Of a DNA stretch of 64,000 bases, positions 35,600 through 46,860 are shown piece by piece. Made by a program: the position numbers and the translations under genes. This stretch comes from Dastarcus helophoroides (taxonomy: Eukaryota; Arthropoda; Insecta; Coleoptera; Bothrideridae). The stretch's first letter is position 1; each line of letters starts with the position of its first letter. The notes beneath the pieces are model-generated. The model saw only the letters and a program-made list of their open reading frames with translations, did no database searches and was not told the DNA's origin. The DNA lies in assembly GCA_028583605.1 (NCBI GenBank), contig CM053329.1:7378001-7442000 (forward strand), given 5' to 3'.

Positions 35600-35990
35600 G
35601 GGGTAGGCTGAAAAGTAATGGACACAAAAACAGATAGCAAAATCGGGCAAAAGCAGATTAAAGTGTATACAATTCTTAAACTTCAAAAGCTTATCTTTCA
35701 TCATAGTCACTGTTGAGACATACAATTTTTTGGCATATAGACTTGATAGCTGCCTTTGCTGCATTATTTGACGTGTAATTATTAGCTTTGAGGTCTTTCT
35801 TGACCTCTTGAAATTAGCAAAACACGAGATCAGGGAAGTAAGGAGAGCGTGGAATCGGTTCAGACTTTAGGTTTTGCTGAACCTCTGCAGTTGCAAGCAA
35901 GGAAACGCGAAGTGTGTGGACGAGGGTTCTCAGTTTACAAAATCGTTGGTTTCAGACTACCCCTAACATAAAATACCCGACGATGAGTGG
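35600..35990 (-). pseudogene. mariner-like element, 3' part only
   Basis: Read on the minus strand, the end is ccattacttttcagcctacc (35622-35603), a terminus of the kind found in mariner elements. Upstream of it the translation shows broken remains of the third-catalytic-aspartate region (SPYFPDL-like, near 35845). After that come VKKDLKANNY and an AAKAAI.SIC helix (near 35760), in the order expected for mariner C-termini. Stops are frequent. It is a different family from the two mariners at 24 and 55 kb. Confidence 0.45.
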
Positions 35991-36004
35991 CAGTAGGAGT
36001 CATT

Positions 36005-36150
36005 TTTTTTTAGTTCAATTCACTCGCAGAGGGCGACCCCATTATGCCTTCAGAGCACCGTGAGTAGGTAGGGTGCGGAAACAAGAATAGATGGCGGTGA
36101 ATCGCCTTCTTAAACAAGAATAGATTGTAATTTTTGGGGAAAGTTATAAA
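36005..36150 (-). mobile_element. LINE family L4, 3' end only
   Basis: About 140 bp nearly match the 3' end of the L4 element at 42747-42890: cgaccccattatgcctt, gtagg.tgcggaaacaag, gatgaa..gccttcttaaac and gttgtaatttttgggg. The minus-strand 3' end closes with a short A-run (ttttttttt at 36004-36012). This is a classic heavily 5'-truncated LINE insertion. Confidence 0.7.
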
Positions 36151-36424
36151 AATTTAATAACAGCACACTGTTTAACTCGTATTGACTTATCACTAGAATA
36201 CGTCTCCTTACTTGCACTTCCTAACATGCACTGGATTAATTCAACTATTCCAAACCTACGCATGGGTATATTCTATTATTATTATCAATTTTTTATAAAA
36301 ATTTTAGGTCAGACTTTTTACCTAAAAGTTCAGTTACAAATTAAAAACTTTGACTTTCTAGTTATCTTTATTTTCGAATTTTTGATCCTAATTTCGAAGT
36401 GCTAAGATTTTTAGTGTCATTCCA

Positions 36425-37319
36425 GGCCCCCTGCCGGACATTATTTCAGTTCCAAAGTTGTCCACTATCAACCTAGTATACCGCAAGCCTCTTGCCTCTC
36501 CCTTTCCCATTTTGGGCATTCAAATAGTGTGTGCTCTACTGTGTCCGAGTTGGGGCAATATCTACACTATTCACTTTCGGTTTTCCCCATCTCTTTTGCA
36601 TATCTCCTAAAAGAGCCGTATCCAGTAAGTATCTGCGTCGTGAAGTAGTCCACCTGTCGATATTTACACTGCATCCAGAGTCTTATATTAGGGATACATC
36701 GCTTTGTCTACTGGGCCACTGAGGTGTTCTCTTTCCATCGTTTTTGCCATTCATCCAGGATTTCTTCTCTTATCGTGGCCCTTTCTTTCTTTCTTGCTTG
36801 GAGATTCCCCCTCCTCTTTGATGTATAAGGCACCTCTCCTTCATCTGTAGATCGATAGGAATAATTCCACCTAAGACTTGCAGGGCCTTCGTTGAACGTG
36901 TCTGATGTGAGCACGTTACTCTCAGCAAAACTTTGCGCTGAAACTTCTCTATTGCCGACCTGTAGCACTTTTTCTCCGCAGCTGGATTGCAAACCGGGGC
37001 TGCGTACAGCAGAATAGAGTACACTGCTTTGCTCAGTATTTGCCGCCTTAATGGTCCATTGTCCGCCTATGTTCGGCATTAGTCTAACCAGAACTGCTGC
37101 CTTCTCTTCCGCCTTTTTTGTCACCGTGCGGATATGTTCGCCATATGTGTTGTTATCGTCTGTCATTATTCCCAAGTATCTTACTGCTCTCTTTGGTACA
37201 ATCATCGTTTCCGTAAGTTGGAAGTGGATATTATTTCTTTTTCTTGGTCCTTTCATAACGACCGCCTCCGTTTTATGTGGGGCCACCTTCAGATTATTTT
37301 CTCTCATCCAAAGGCCTAT
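36425..37319 (-). pseudogene. R1-type ORF2: thumb and C-terminal zinc knuckle
   Basis: The frame 37307-36708 opens with NNLKVAPHKTEAVV and VRYLGI, the usual post-palm motif. After a shift near 37040 the overlapping frame 37024-36770 continues with YSILLYAAPVC and FQRKVLLRVTCS. Towards 36500 the translation reads ILTGYGSF, then a stop, then CRYCPNSDTVEHTLFECPKW, the CX2CX8HX4C knuckle. Related in layout to the LINE tail at 28130-28770 but without a visible RNase H. Confidence 0.8.
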
Positions 37320-37854
37320 GTGATGCAGTGATTAGTCATTCGGAATTTTAACTTCTTCCCATCCTCCGCTGTAACTATCAGAACCAGATCATCTGCAAAA
37401 CCTATAGTTATTGCCCCTGCTATGAATTTCACTCGCAGTACGCCGTCGTAGAGAATTGTTCCACAGAGTTGACCCCAGGAGCGGGCCCTGCGGAACCCCC
37501 GCTAATACCTTAATTTCTTCTTCTCGGTCTATTTGAAAGTTTCCTTTCTTTGAGGTAGCTTCGTACGATGTTTACTAAATAGGGCGATACCTTTTCTCTT
37601 CTTAGCTCGTTCATTATTAGGCCCCATGTCACCGTGTTGAAGGCATTTGTTACGTCCAAAGTGATCAGAGCACACCTACTTTCCCTTGCCTGCTCCCTCA
37701 ATCTGGTGACCGTCTGGATGGCTTGTATGGTCGATTTTCCCTTTCTGAATCCATACTGATTAGGGGACAGTCCTTCATCAATCTCTTTCATGAATCTCAC
37801 CTTTATCAGGGCTTCGTATAGTTTACTAACAATGTTTAACAGACATATGGGTCT
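37320..37854 (-). pseudogene. R1-type ORF2: RT palm with FADD active site
   Basis: GLSPNQYGFRKGKST (near 37770) is followed by CALITLDVTNAFNTV (motif A, first catalytic Asp, typical R1 form with F-N). Motif B is damaged near 37490. GFADDLVLI (motif C, near 37395) holds the catalytic Asp pair, with Phe in place of the usual Tyr. A frameshift and a local loss near 37510-37440 break the region. These motifs define the polymerase palm. Confidence 0.85.
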
Positions 37855-38600
37855 TTAAGCTCCCGGATCCTGTGGTGACTTTCCTCCTTCAAATATTACA
37901 ATTATTTTAGTTACCTTCCAATCAGTTGGAAATACCTGTTCTCTTAGTACCCCATTAGGGGCATTTAGTATCCAGTCGGGTGCGACCTCTATCGCTTTCT
38001 TAATGGCTTCTGGTGGGATTCCGTCTACTCCGGGAGCCTTATCAAATATCATTTGGCCTACCGCTTCCTGCAATTCCTCCTTCGTTAACGGTTCTAGTGC
38101 TTCATTGTCGATCCTTGCTCGATTGTGTTTATCTTCTGTCGGGAACAGCTGGTTTATTATTTCTTTCTTCTTATCCATTGTGAGCTCTACGGGCATTCTG
38201 TTTGTTAATTTTCAGGTAACGATCTTATACCCTGTGCCCCAGACATCGTTGTATACAGCTTTCCCCAGTGTTCCTTCTTAGACTGTTTGATTGCTTTGCT
38301 CGGATCACGTTTTTGTCTTTTATATTCTTCTATGACCACTTCTAATGCCGCTTCCTGGTTACTCCTCTTTTTCATTCTGGTCACCTTGCGTTTAGCTTGT
38401 ATATACTGCCTCCTTTGATGGTCAATTTCGAAATTCCACCAGTAGGGCACTCGTTTTTGGTTTCTTTTACCACCAACTTGGCTGGCCAGACATATTTCCC
38501 GCAGGAGTTCTGCACATTTCACAGGATCATTCGCATTATCTTCACTGACATCTAGCCTCCACTGGAGCATCGTTTCGAAGGCGTCCAGTAGTTAATGGTA
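37855..38600 (-). pseudogene. R1-type ORF2: linker and RT fingers
   Basis: The first piece (38570-38205) has the R1-type VPYWWNFEIDHQRRQYIQAK signature that follows the endonuclease, then a long basic stretch. The second (38196-37855) carries LTKEELQEAV and DKAPGVDGIPPEAIK, the early RT motif (KAPG.DGI). It ends at a stop just before the RPI.LLN segment. One frame break near 38200 separates the pieces. Confidence 0.8.
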
Positions 38601-39794
38601 GTTTACCAGCAGTAATCGTAGCAAAAAGTTGTAGAAAGTTAATCAATTCCGCTGCGTAAGCAAGACATAAACGCCAGAGGCCTCGTTACTCGATTTTTTG
38701 CATAGACTGTCCTTGTCGATACAATAATATAAATTTGAAGTAGATTTTCTCAGCCGACAACAGTGCGCACACTTATGCCATAAAATTTACGCAACGAAGA
38801 CTTAGCCAAAGACATCTAGAAGAAGTAGTGTAGCTGCTTTTTTGCATTACTTCAAGTACGGAATAAAGCATTGAAATTCTGTGAGATGTGCAAATTCAAA
38901 TTCTGAATATTCAAAAAGAGTTACCTTTTGGAATCATTATAATTACTGTTTCATTCATAATATCACTAATATTACTTTTTTATCAAAATCTACAGAAAAT
39001 ACTGCCCGTAAGTTTAACACTGAAAATCTCGGTATGGATAATAATATCGCAGTATGGATAATACTGTTAGTAACGCCTGACAAACATTGAAGGAAAATCT
39101 GTGTCAAAACAATTGACATTGAGCAATTTTCTCTACAGTGTTGAAATATTGTAGAAATTTCTAACTATTAAAACCACCAATACGTAATTTCATAATAAAA
39201 AAAAAAAAGTTTTCCAGAAATAGTTATCTCATAAATTTAGCTTTAAATTGACTCAATATATTGCGCCAAGTTCAGCGTTTCTTATTTAATGAATTGCTGA
39301 AGAAAATGTCTCACCAATTACGGACGGTAACCATGACATTCCGCCCTATGAAACTGAATTGTTATTTTATTTCTCAGTGCCAATGTTTCCTACGTACCCG
39401 GTCAACAGGCAAAAAACATTGCAAAAATCGGAAATTCCTTGTTCCAAACTCCTCCGATTCTATATGTATTTAGTTCCATTGGCACCGCGAGCATTTTTAA
39501 CTAGATATACATGGAGAATTCCTGATCGAAAGTGTGACGTGACATACATCTCGCAGACAAATTAATCAGAGCAGTACTGCCACAGCAGTAACACAACACT
39601 TTAGCTCATGGACAAAGATGTCTTCTCGATGTTCCAGAATGATTTACCAGAATATGTGACGACTACTATGGTATGACACTTTAAAATTAGACGGCAACTT
39701 TTGTTCTTTCAATTTGGCAATTAGCAAATGTTTAGTTTTAATTCTAACACTGGAATTATATTCTATGAATGATTTTTAAGTACATTCTACTCGT
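38601..39794. other. Non-coding, nothing recognised
   Basis: Unique AT-rich sequence. Short + frames at 38881-39090 and 39261-39565 have no domain or exon signals. Confidence 0.35.
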
Positions 39795-39925
39795 AAAAGG
39801 TAACCCTATTATGTCTTTGGAGAAGTGGGGGTAGGATGCGGAAATAAAGATAGATGGCGATGAACTGTCTTTTTAAATAGTAACAGGTTGTAATTGCGAG
39901 GGAAAATTCTGTTCGGTAACGAATT
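39795..39925 (-). mobile_element. LINE family L4, 3' end only
   Basis: Matches the L4 3' end at 42770-42890 in the same orientation (gtaaccctattatg, gtaggatgcggaaa, gatagatggcgatgaa, ttgtaatt..gaggg, ttcggtaacga), with more divergence than the copy at 36005. No coding part. Confidence 0.6.
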
Positions 39926-41429
39926 TATTTAATTTCCTTGATAACATTTTGTTTGGGGCCTTAATATAGAAAATACATGTCTTATAGATGAAATTAGTTT
40001 ATTTAGCTTCACCACTTCTGTCAAATGTATTTAGGACTTAAGTTACTCATTGAAAACAACAGCTCGTAATAGGTAAATTTATTTTATGTAACTTAGCCGT
40101 TCCATATTATTTTGAAACTGCTGAATAATTTGACTAGATATGGTTTTATGCTTCATAGAAAATTAAAAAAAAATGAGATTTCGGATGTAACTTTGTAGTG
40201 ATGAAGCTCTTAACATTATTAAATATACTAGGCATTTTTTTTGGTAACCTTTTTACTTTTTCCAGGTAATTAACCGCTCGGAAGTAATCCAACTAAAAAG
40301 GGGGTCTTTAGGCCAAATTTTCAGTGAACAAGAACTACATTGTATGCATGTGAAATGAGACGCGAACAAAGACAAAAGCCGGGCGAGATCAAATGCAGTG
40401 ATCTGTTTTTAGTCGAGTAGCTCTAATAAACAATTTCCGAGATTGCATTATGCCATCGCATAAATGCACGTAATTACTTGCAAATACAGCCCGTATGCCG
40501 AGGCATACTTGATGTAATTAACTGCGACGGGAATTGCCGTTTGTCATGAAGTCGATCGGACCGCGCATTGCTGAACGTGTTCTTGGAATAACAACAAATG
40601 CTCCTATTCATTATCTGGTCGCGTTGCTCCAGATCCTAGATTCTCATTTAATTTTAATCGGGAAATTTTATGGGGAATTTTTAATTAGCGTCGTTGTAGT
40701 GCTTCAAAGCTCTTTGGGTTGAAATCACTGAAATCAATACCTATTAACTGCTTTTTACAAATCGTTGCCACCAATGCGTATTGCTTCAGAGATTTTTAAC
40801 ATTGCTGAAAAATCATTCGATTCTGCGATTATTCGCTAACCTTACAGTGAGTTCTTATAAAATGCAGCGGCATATAATGCTAATATGTTTATTATGTTTA
40901 TTATTATTGGTAACGCTTGAAATGCTGTCACCTTTGTTAATACAAATTATTAACCAAAATTACATCATTGATTACTTTACGATCTTCAGTAATCTCTTAG
41001 ATGATAGCAGTTAAGTTTAATAATAAGTAGCACAAAATATTGTGGCAAAAAAGTCAGTTTAATTGTCTTAGTGGATGAAAACACGCTTTTTCAAAAATAG
41101 TTTAAATGTCCTTTTCTCTGGGACCAATCTTCTGTCAAAATTACTCAACTATTATTCCATTATAGAATATTATGTTCTCCAAGCTATTTTATTAGCAGCC
41201 ATACTTACACAATAAGGATATCGTTTATTTATTGTAAATTTTTCAGCAGACATCCTTCCATCGACACATTTTTCACGTTTAAATGTTAATGTCTTGTCTG
41301 ATAGAGCGTCCATACTCCGTCTCTTGACTAATAGTTTTTTAACAGTAGGAGAATTTTATTTAAGAAACCTCGAGATGTGTAAACTCACCAGCCAATTAAA
41401 CGATGTGCAGTGTATTAAAATTCTATGGT
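39926..41429. other. Non-coding, partly complex
   Basis: The island 40260-40700 is less AT-rich and contains an open + stretch (40534-40722) that begins with TTG rather than ATG and has no known domain. The frame at 40781-41014 is hydrophobic but featureless. No exon boundary pair supports either. Confidence 0.3.
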
Positions 41430-41625
41430 GTCCGTTAAAGGGAGAATTTTGGCACATTCAGTATAAAAACACTGTGTCCACACCAGAAAAAGTACGCTCA
41501 ACAGAGACTCACTTATATGCAACTTTCCATTATATAGTTCCGGACTATGAAAAATTATCTGCTTAAGAGAGTTGTCCGTGTATTAGAGCTGTCCGTTATG
41601 AACAATTTTACTGTATTTTAATGTT
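41430..41625 (+). mobile_element. Terminal region of a pogo/Tigger-like DNA transposon
   Basis: The segment ends with agagttgtccgtgtattaga, then gctgtccgttatgaac and tttactgta. The ..gtccgtaxatagaggtgtccgtta.. subterminal pattern is familiar from pogo/Tigger-type elements. A further gtgtccgttaaaggg lies at about 41429. No transposase frame is recognisable next to it (the 90-codon frame 41294-41566 has no domain), so this is a relic end or a non-autonomous copy. Confidence 0.4.
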
Positions 41626-42054
41626 ATAGTGAAAACATGATTTAATTTTGTTTTCTTTGAGTTGAAAGACACTCTTTTTTACCTTTTGTTCTTCATTGAA
41701 TTTAAATTTTTATTTTCAACCTTTCAAAATATATTGGGGCTAGCCAACATGTTAAAAGAGGTCGGTTAAAAATGTTTGTTGGGTGTAGGATATAGAATTT
41801 AAACACAAACATAAAAAAGTGCCAACAATTACCCGATTGATTTGGTATAGTTACAAACAAAAGTAAAGGTATGGACTCTGGCACCGTCGTCAGGAAGTGT
41901 TCATTATTATATTACATATGTGACCATTTTTTCTCAAAGTATGAAAACGGCTCTGTTAGGCTATTGTTAAATTTGTTAATAAGAGTTTAACCTTGCTGCT
42001 TTTTATTAAAATTCCATGAAACGACGCTTTGTCTCCTCCCCCCAACGAGCGAAA

Positions 42055-42492
42055 ACAATTATAAAAGGAACAAATTAGGGGGCCTCGTTTGCTCGACGCA
42101 AACGACAACTTTTTGTACTGGTCGTTTTCTTTTCGAGATAAAATCAGTCTGATGTACCTAACAAGTTGTTTCTATTCAGAAAATTCCGCGAAGAAAACAA
42201 ATGAAAGATTACTTTGTGCGATGATATCGCGCAGCGGGCAGGAAATTGCACACTGAATAAAGCGAACTTTATGTTCATAGATGTCCCACTTTGTGTTGCA
42301 ACTCTGTGTCTCGCTCTCCTTTGTGTATTCGCGATGTGCACGCTATTACTTAAAATAAGGATGAGGGCTCGTAAATCCAGCAAATATGCTCACTTCTTGC
42401 TTCTCGACCTACGCTCGAACGAATTACTTCACTGGGATATAAAATCTGTGTGCTTTAACACCGAATCATTCCGATTTTACGGAAACCATTAA
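42055..42492 (+). CDS. Candidate short membrane-protein reading frame behind a TATA box (weak)
   Basis: A tataaaagg box lies at about 42061. An open stretch follows from 42205 to the stop at 42492, with the first ATG at 42271 giving 73 residues. Residues 4-27 form a strong hydrophobic segment (VPLCVATLCLALLCVFAMC...) followed by a basic run KIRMRARKSSK. That is the pattern of a single membrane helix with cytoplasmic positive charges. The region is more complex and GC-richer than its neighbours and has no repeat partner here. Acceptor-like gcgcag/gggcag sites near 42233-42240 would instead make it an internal exon. I do not recognise the protein. Confidence 0.3.
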
Positions 42493-42746
42493 TTTTGTAT
42501 TTTGTCAATATTGATTCTACACCGCTTTAGCTCCAAGTCAGACGCCAAAAAGGAACTTGCAAAAGATACGAGCAAATTGTAAATTTGCCATAATTATGTC
42601 ACTATCCGAAATAAGGTTTTGCCCTGGTACACATGAGTACCTAATGTATTTCGTCTGCGTAAGTGGCATTTTCAAGCTTTATAATTTAATTGATTGGGAA
42701 AGAAGCATTCAGTTCATTTCTTTTAAGATTTGAATCTGATACACAT

Positions 42747-43870
42747 TTTTTTTAAGTTTAATTCACTCACAAAGGGCAACCCCATTATGCCTTAAAAGCA
42801 CTGCGAGTAGGATGCGGAAAACAAGGATAGATAGCGATGAACCGCCTTCTTAAACAAGGATAGGTTGTAATTTTTGGGGAAAACTCCTTTCGGTACCGAG
42901 TTCCATAGCATGGAAGTTCTATAGAAAAAAGAGTCTCCGTAGACAGAAGTCCTCACTGTGTCAAGCTGTACCGCACAGGAATTTTCCGGCCCCGAATGTC
43001 TTTTATGCCTCAAAAATCTTGCCCTTGGGGGATCAATCCTATTAGTTCCTGCGAGCATCTCCCATGATGGTACTTGTAGAAAAGAGATAATTCACCAACC
43101 ATCCGCCTCTGCTCTAGTGTTTCGAGAGAATCGATCAAACTCTCGTCATCGCGAATCGCTCTTCTTTAAATTGAATCCAAAAGAGCTAAGGTGTGCTTTG
43201 GGGCTGAACTCCGAACATGATAACAGTATTCTACTGTTGACCTAACTTGAACTTTGTATAGTTTTAGCTCTAAGAGGCGGACTTGGCAATGGCGCGCACA
43301 TGATCGTCCCAAGAGAAGTTAGTACTCGCGTTCACTCCTGGGATAGATTAAATTCCATCGGGAGGATCTTACCGTTCATTAGTATGTTTGTTGCATTATT
43401 CCTTAATTTTTTTTTAGAGAAAACCGCAGCCTAAGTTTTTGAAGCGTTGATTGAGATTTTTGATTCCAAAATGATTTCGAGATCCCGATTAATCATCTGT
43501 ATCTGCTGTTTCCTTAGTCGATATGAAGCAGCGACGGATAATGGTTTGTCGGAGAAAAAAGATGACACTAGGTTACTGTCATCTGCGTAGCTGTATATCG
43601 GATTGTAAGTTAAAGCTAAGAGATCGTTTATGTGTAACAGAAAACGAGTAGAAGACAGGAATGGCCCCTGAGGCACCCCTGCATCAAACGCAAATGTCTC
43701 GGATGAGATGCCATTGACGACGATCTGAAGAGATCTGTCAGCAAGAAAATTGGATATCAAATGACAAAGTCCAAGAGGAAGATCAAAAGATATTAATTTG
43801 GCGAGAAGAGAAGCGTATTGATCTAATTAGGTGGCAAAAGAAGCGTTGACTTTTATCTCCGCTAAGATTT
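42747..43870 (-). pseudogene. LINE family L4 (CR1/Jockey-like): RT and C-terminus, longest copy
   Basis: From 43860 down, the minus strand gives a remnant of the motif A helix, then FLADRSLQIVVNG and GVPQGPFLSS (motif B, QG intact). SYADDSNLV (motif C) lies near 43580 and KQQIQMINRDLEII near 43480. After a decayed stretch (43430-43060) the frame 43058-42792 carries SCAVQLDTVRTS and TSMLWNSVPKGVFP, a typical C-terminal closing of this LINE group. The 3' UTR runs to an A-tail at about 42747. 5'-truncated. Several stops. Reference copy for the family. Confidence 0.75.
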
Positions 43871-43984
43871 GAATCTATGTTGGTCACATTTTGCTGGGTT
43901 ATATTACTTTGATCTCCTATCAATAGAGTAGATGCGGCCAATGGACCTTTGTGGGCATTAGTGGACATGATCCAATGATTGTAT

Positions 43985-44190
43985 CATGATTCGTAGGTAC
44001 GCAGCCATCTTTAACAGTGGTTAACAATTTTTAGTTCTGCATGTGTCCTGTTCACTGTCGACTTGTTTTCTTCTCTCTTATACTGGGCAATAACTTCGTG
44101 AATTTCATTTTAATGAATCTCTTGGTCTGTCCTACATATGAGACTGTTTTAGTTGTTGCATCTAATTTCACAGTTCCTGAGATAAATGGA
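43985..44190 (-). pseudogene. Penelope-like element: GIY-YIG endonuclease scrap
   Basis: In the minus strand a run beginning SGTVKLDATT is followed by SYVGQTKRFIKMKF, matching the YVGQT.R....R core of the GIY-YIG nuclease domain at the C-terminus of Penelope-like retroelements. A following TGH resembles the conserved H..TGH of these domains. The upstream Cys residues and catalytic Arg/Glu are lost or unclear, and no reverse transcriptase is visible next to it. Its presence matters because some Penelope-like elements carry hammerhead motifs like those elsewhere in the window. Confidence 0.5.
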
Positions 44191-45164
44191 TTGAAGAACA
44201 AATGAACATGAAAAATTTTGAGATAAAAAATCCTGAAATTTGCCTCTATCCTTATTATTCAACATGCTACGAAATAATGTGCCCATGATGTTGAAAACAG
44301 CTAACACATTGAAAACTTAATTTTTCCATCCATTAAAAGATCTTACAAAGACATTAAGACATTACAATAAAGAATGCTGTGCTATAAATTGACCGGAATA
44401 TTATGGTAGTATTTCCGCTAGCACCAGAGCAGATACATAGAATCACTTGAGTCTTAATTTATCGCGGCTAGTTAGCATAATGTGAAATTCTCGAACCTGA
44501 ACACATTCCAAGCCGGCTGCCTTGCATCTAAACGTTTTTTGGTATGCTTATGATTTATTTATGCGTTGAAACGAATTCATTTTCCTGCGCCTACTAAGAT
44601 TTCGATTGGCTAACATTACTGGAAACGTTTCGTTTGTTGGCAAAACCAAGAATAAATAAATGGTGGTGCATTAAACATGAACTGGAATGAAATATCCGAG
44701 CGATAAATCAACCCCTAGTTGTAAGACATAAGCGCGTTTAATTTCTTGGTTTATTATTTTGATTAAAATGGGGATTGTATTAATACAAGTCGCGAACGTC
44801 GTTTTCGGCGTTGGGTTGTTAAAGACACTTCCATAAATCATCTTGCACACAGCAGCCGGTTGAGCAAACATGTTAGTCGAGTGCATTTAATGAAGACGAA
44901 CTGCTGAATTGTGTGGGCTTTATTTTAAACCCTCAATTCATCTCCACTAAACTTCGAAACTTTAACAATCTTTTCCTTGTTTCACTCTGCTCTATTGCAA
45001 TGCGGCTGGAAAATATAAAATAATTTATCCTCAGCATCAGCGGTGGCAGCACCTTATTGCTTCGCAGTCCTGTGGATGTCCTAATCTTTTCATATTCATA
45101 CTGGCTCAATTTTCACGTTACGTAACAAATCCAATGTTGAAAAATGTTCCATTTATTCACTACG
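44191..45164. other. Non-coding, unique sequence
   Basis: Moderately complex DNA without supported exons. The minus frame at 44671-44886 has no recognisable domain. Confidence 0.35.
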
Positions 45165-45270
45165 CCACAGAAGTCACTAGTAGTGAGGTACCTAATCTTG
45201 TATTATGGGATACAATATCCATTAAACCTTGACGTACTTGTACTCATCTGGGTATGCGCACCGATTCCAT
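45165..45270 (-). repeat. Hammerhead repeat family 1, partial copy without a clear core
   Basis: Shares gaagtcactagtagtga, cttgtattatggg, atatccattaa and gacgtact with the copy at 21950-22035. Past 45310 a ggccgatttca..ac phrase may be the wreck of a ribozyme core (compare ggccgatttcgat at 6442), too decayed to claim. Confidence 0.5.
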
Positions 45271-45349
45271 TTTAACTTTCTGATCACAATTAAAATTGGC
45301 CGATTTCATTGAGAACCTGGTGTAATATGATGGACAATATTCAAGGTTT

Positions 45350-45930
45350 TTGCAATTTTCAGATCTAGATCTAAATCTTGTTTTAGAATTTCAAGTTTAA
45401 ACTTCAGATTAATTTTTTTTAATTTCAATTTTAATGTTGAAATCTTGTATTTAAAGACAAAATTGCAACAAACATTTTAAAGTTCTGGGATTAGATCAAA
45501 AAAACTAGGCTTCGATTCGAATTTTTAAAAAAGGATGGAGAGTTCGAGAAAAAATCAAAATCTTGAAAATATTAAAAAAATAATTTTTAAAATGTTTCGA
45601 ATTTTTCTCCTGAAAAATTGTCTTTTTTAAATTACAGATTTAAAGTAGGAATTTTTGAAAAACTTCACCTTTAAAAGTTGAAAATTTCGTATTTTAAAAA
45701 TAAAATTCACCTAATTTGAACTCAAAACTCTCAAATCCTAAACTCTAATTCAAATAAAAAGTTCTATTAATCTTCAAATTTCAACATTTTTTCATAATTG
45801 CTGCTTTAAGTCCAACATTTGGATGTAAACTATATTTGTGGAACAAATTCTACATATCAACTTACGTCTCAGTCTCAGATTTGAAATTTTTCTCGCTTTA
45901 AAAATCAAAAACCGAAGCCTTGAAAAATAA
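45350..45930. repeat. AT-rich degenerate repeat block
   Basis: Phrases such as gagttcgagaaaaaatcaaaa and tttgaaaaacttcac place this with the other skewed AT-rich blocks. No period or gene is readable. Confidence 0.45.
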
Positions 45931-45934
45931 CTTT

Positions 45935-46860
45935 TCAATTTCGATAGTGTTGGACTTCCGCTCAACCTACGGGTACCGACTAAAAACCCCTACTTCTTCG
46001 GGCCGGGCCCTTGGCCCCCAATCCCTCCGTCGGAACAGAACAGAAGTACTGGAGCACTATTGTAAGCTGTTTTGCCTGAAACATAAGAAACAAACAAAAC
46101 AAAAATATTCTAAATGGAAGTCGCAGCTTGGAGGACCATCCTTGGTCTCCTAATCCTGATTGGGATGTTTGAATCGTAATCCACTGCCTGTTGAACTAGC
46201 TCGTTGGGATGGGTTTCCGCTCTTACCATCGCGCTGGAATTAGTTTCCCTAAGAAAATCTCTTACCAGGGCTAGTTCAGCTTCCCTATGGAGTTGATTGT
46301 TTCTCACAAACCATGGAACACCTGGAGTTTCTTCATCTGATGCAGTTTTCTTCGGGTGAAGAAGACTGCTTGGGTCTTGTCTGCGTTGACTTGGATTCTC
46401 CATCGACCCAAGTAATCTAGTAGATTATCTGTTGCCTCCTGAAGTCGTCTGGTGACCAACTCTGGACTGAAAGAGTACGCGACCAAAGCTGTGTCGTCTG
46501 CATAAGTTGCCAATAAGGTGTGGTCGATTGTTGGATTGGTTCTCGGGATGTCCGCTGTGAACAGAGAATACAGCAGAGTTGACAAGGCAGAGCCTTGAGG
46601 TACCCCATAGTGTAGCCTAAACTGGTTTGATAGTTCCTGTCCCACCTTTCCTCTGAATGGGCGCTGGTCCAGGAACGAGCTTACCATTTGAACCATCGTT
46701 AGAAGTATTCCAAATTAGTGCATCTTGTAGACTAGTCCTTGGTGCCAAACCGTGTCAAATGCCTTAGAGATATCGAAGAAAATAGCTCCAGCAACCTGGT
46801 TCCAGTTCATGCATTGAGTTATTGTTTCAACCACTCTCAGCAGTTGGTCTGAGGTAGAGT
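45935..46860 (-). mobile_element. Jockey-clade LINE, 5'-truncated, internally deleted
   Basis: It begins on the minus strand at 46860 and ends in a GC-rich 3' UTR that finishes with ccgtaggttgagcggaagtc near 45955, a type of end I recognise from insect Jockey elements. The high end abuts an L4 copy at 46861, so the Jockey probably inserted into it or shares its breakpoint. Cleaner codons than the neighbouring L4 copy imply a younger insertion. Confidence 0.75.
46110..46860 (-). pseudogene. Jockey ORF2: RT palm fused to C-terminus by deletion
   Basis: Motif A reads AGAIFFDISKAFDTVWH (near 46790). The frame 46696-46304 holds the motif B segment YGVPQGSALSTLL, the motif C segment LATYADDTALVAYS and the WRIQVNADKTQAV segment. 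Within a few codons the other frame continues with HREAELALVRDFLRE and ETHPNELVQQ..DY, then IRRPRMVL, the Jockey C-terminus (HPN.LV......RPR..L). About 250 residues of thumb and connection normally lie between, so an internal deletion near 46320 is inferred. A frame break near 46700 splits motif A from B. Confidence 0.8.

Larger units (their letters stand above)
36425..38600 (-). mobile_element. R1-clade non-LTR retrotransposon, 5'-truncated, 2.2 kb
   Basis: A contiguous minus-strand series of ORF2 pieces runs from the linker after the endonuclease (38600) through the complete reverse transcriptase to the C-terminal zinc knuckle (about 36500). Codon-level order is preserved. Only point stops and small indels separate the pieces, so this is the best-kept LINE in the window. 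The endonuclease and ORF1 are absent. Confidence 0.85.

Noticed and set aside
40534..40722. Hydrophobic 62-codon + frame
   Set aside because: Begins at TTG, has no exon boundary signals or known domain, and is compatible with chance.
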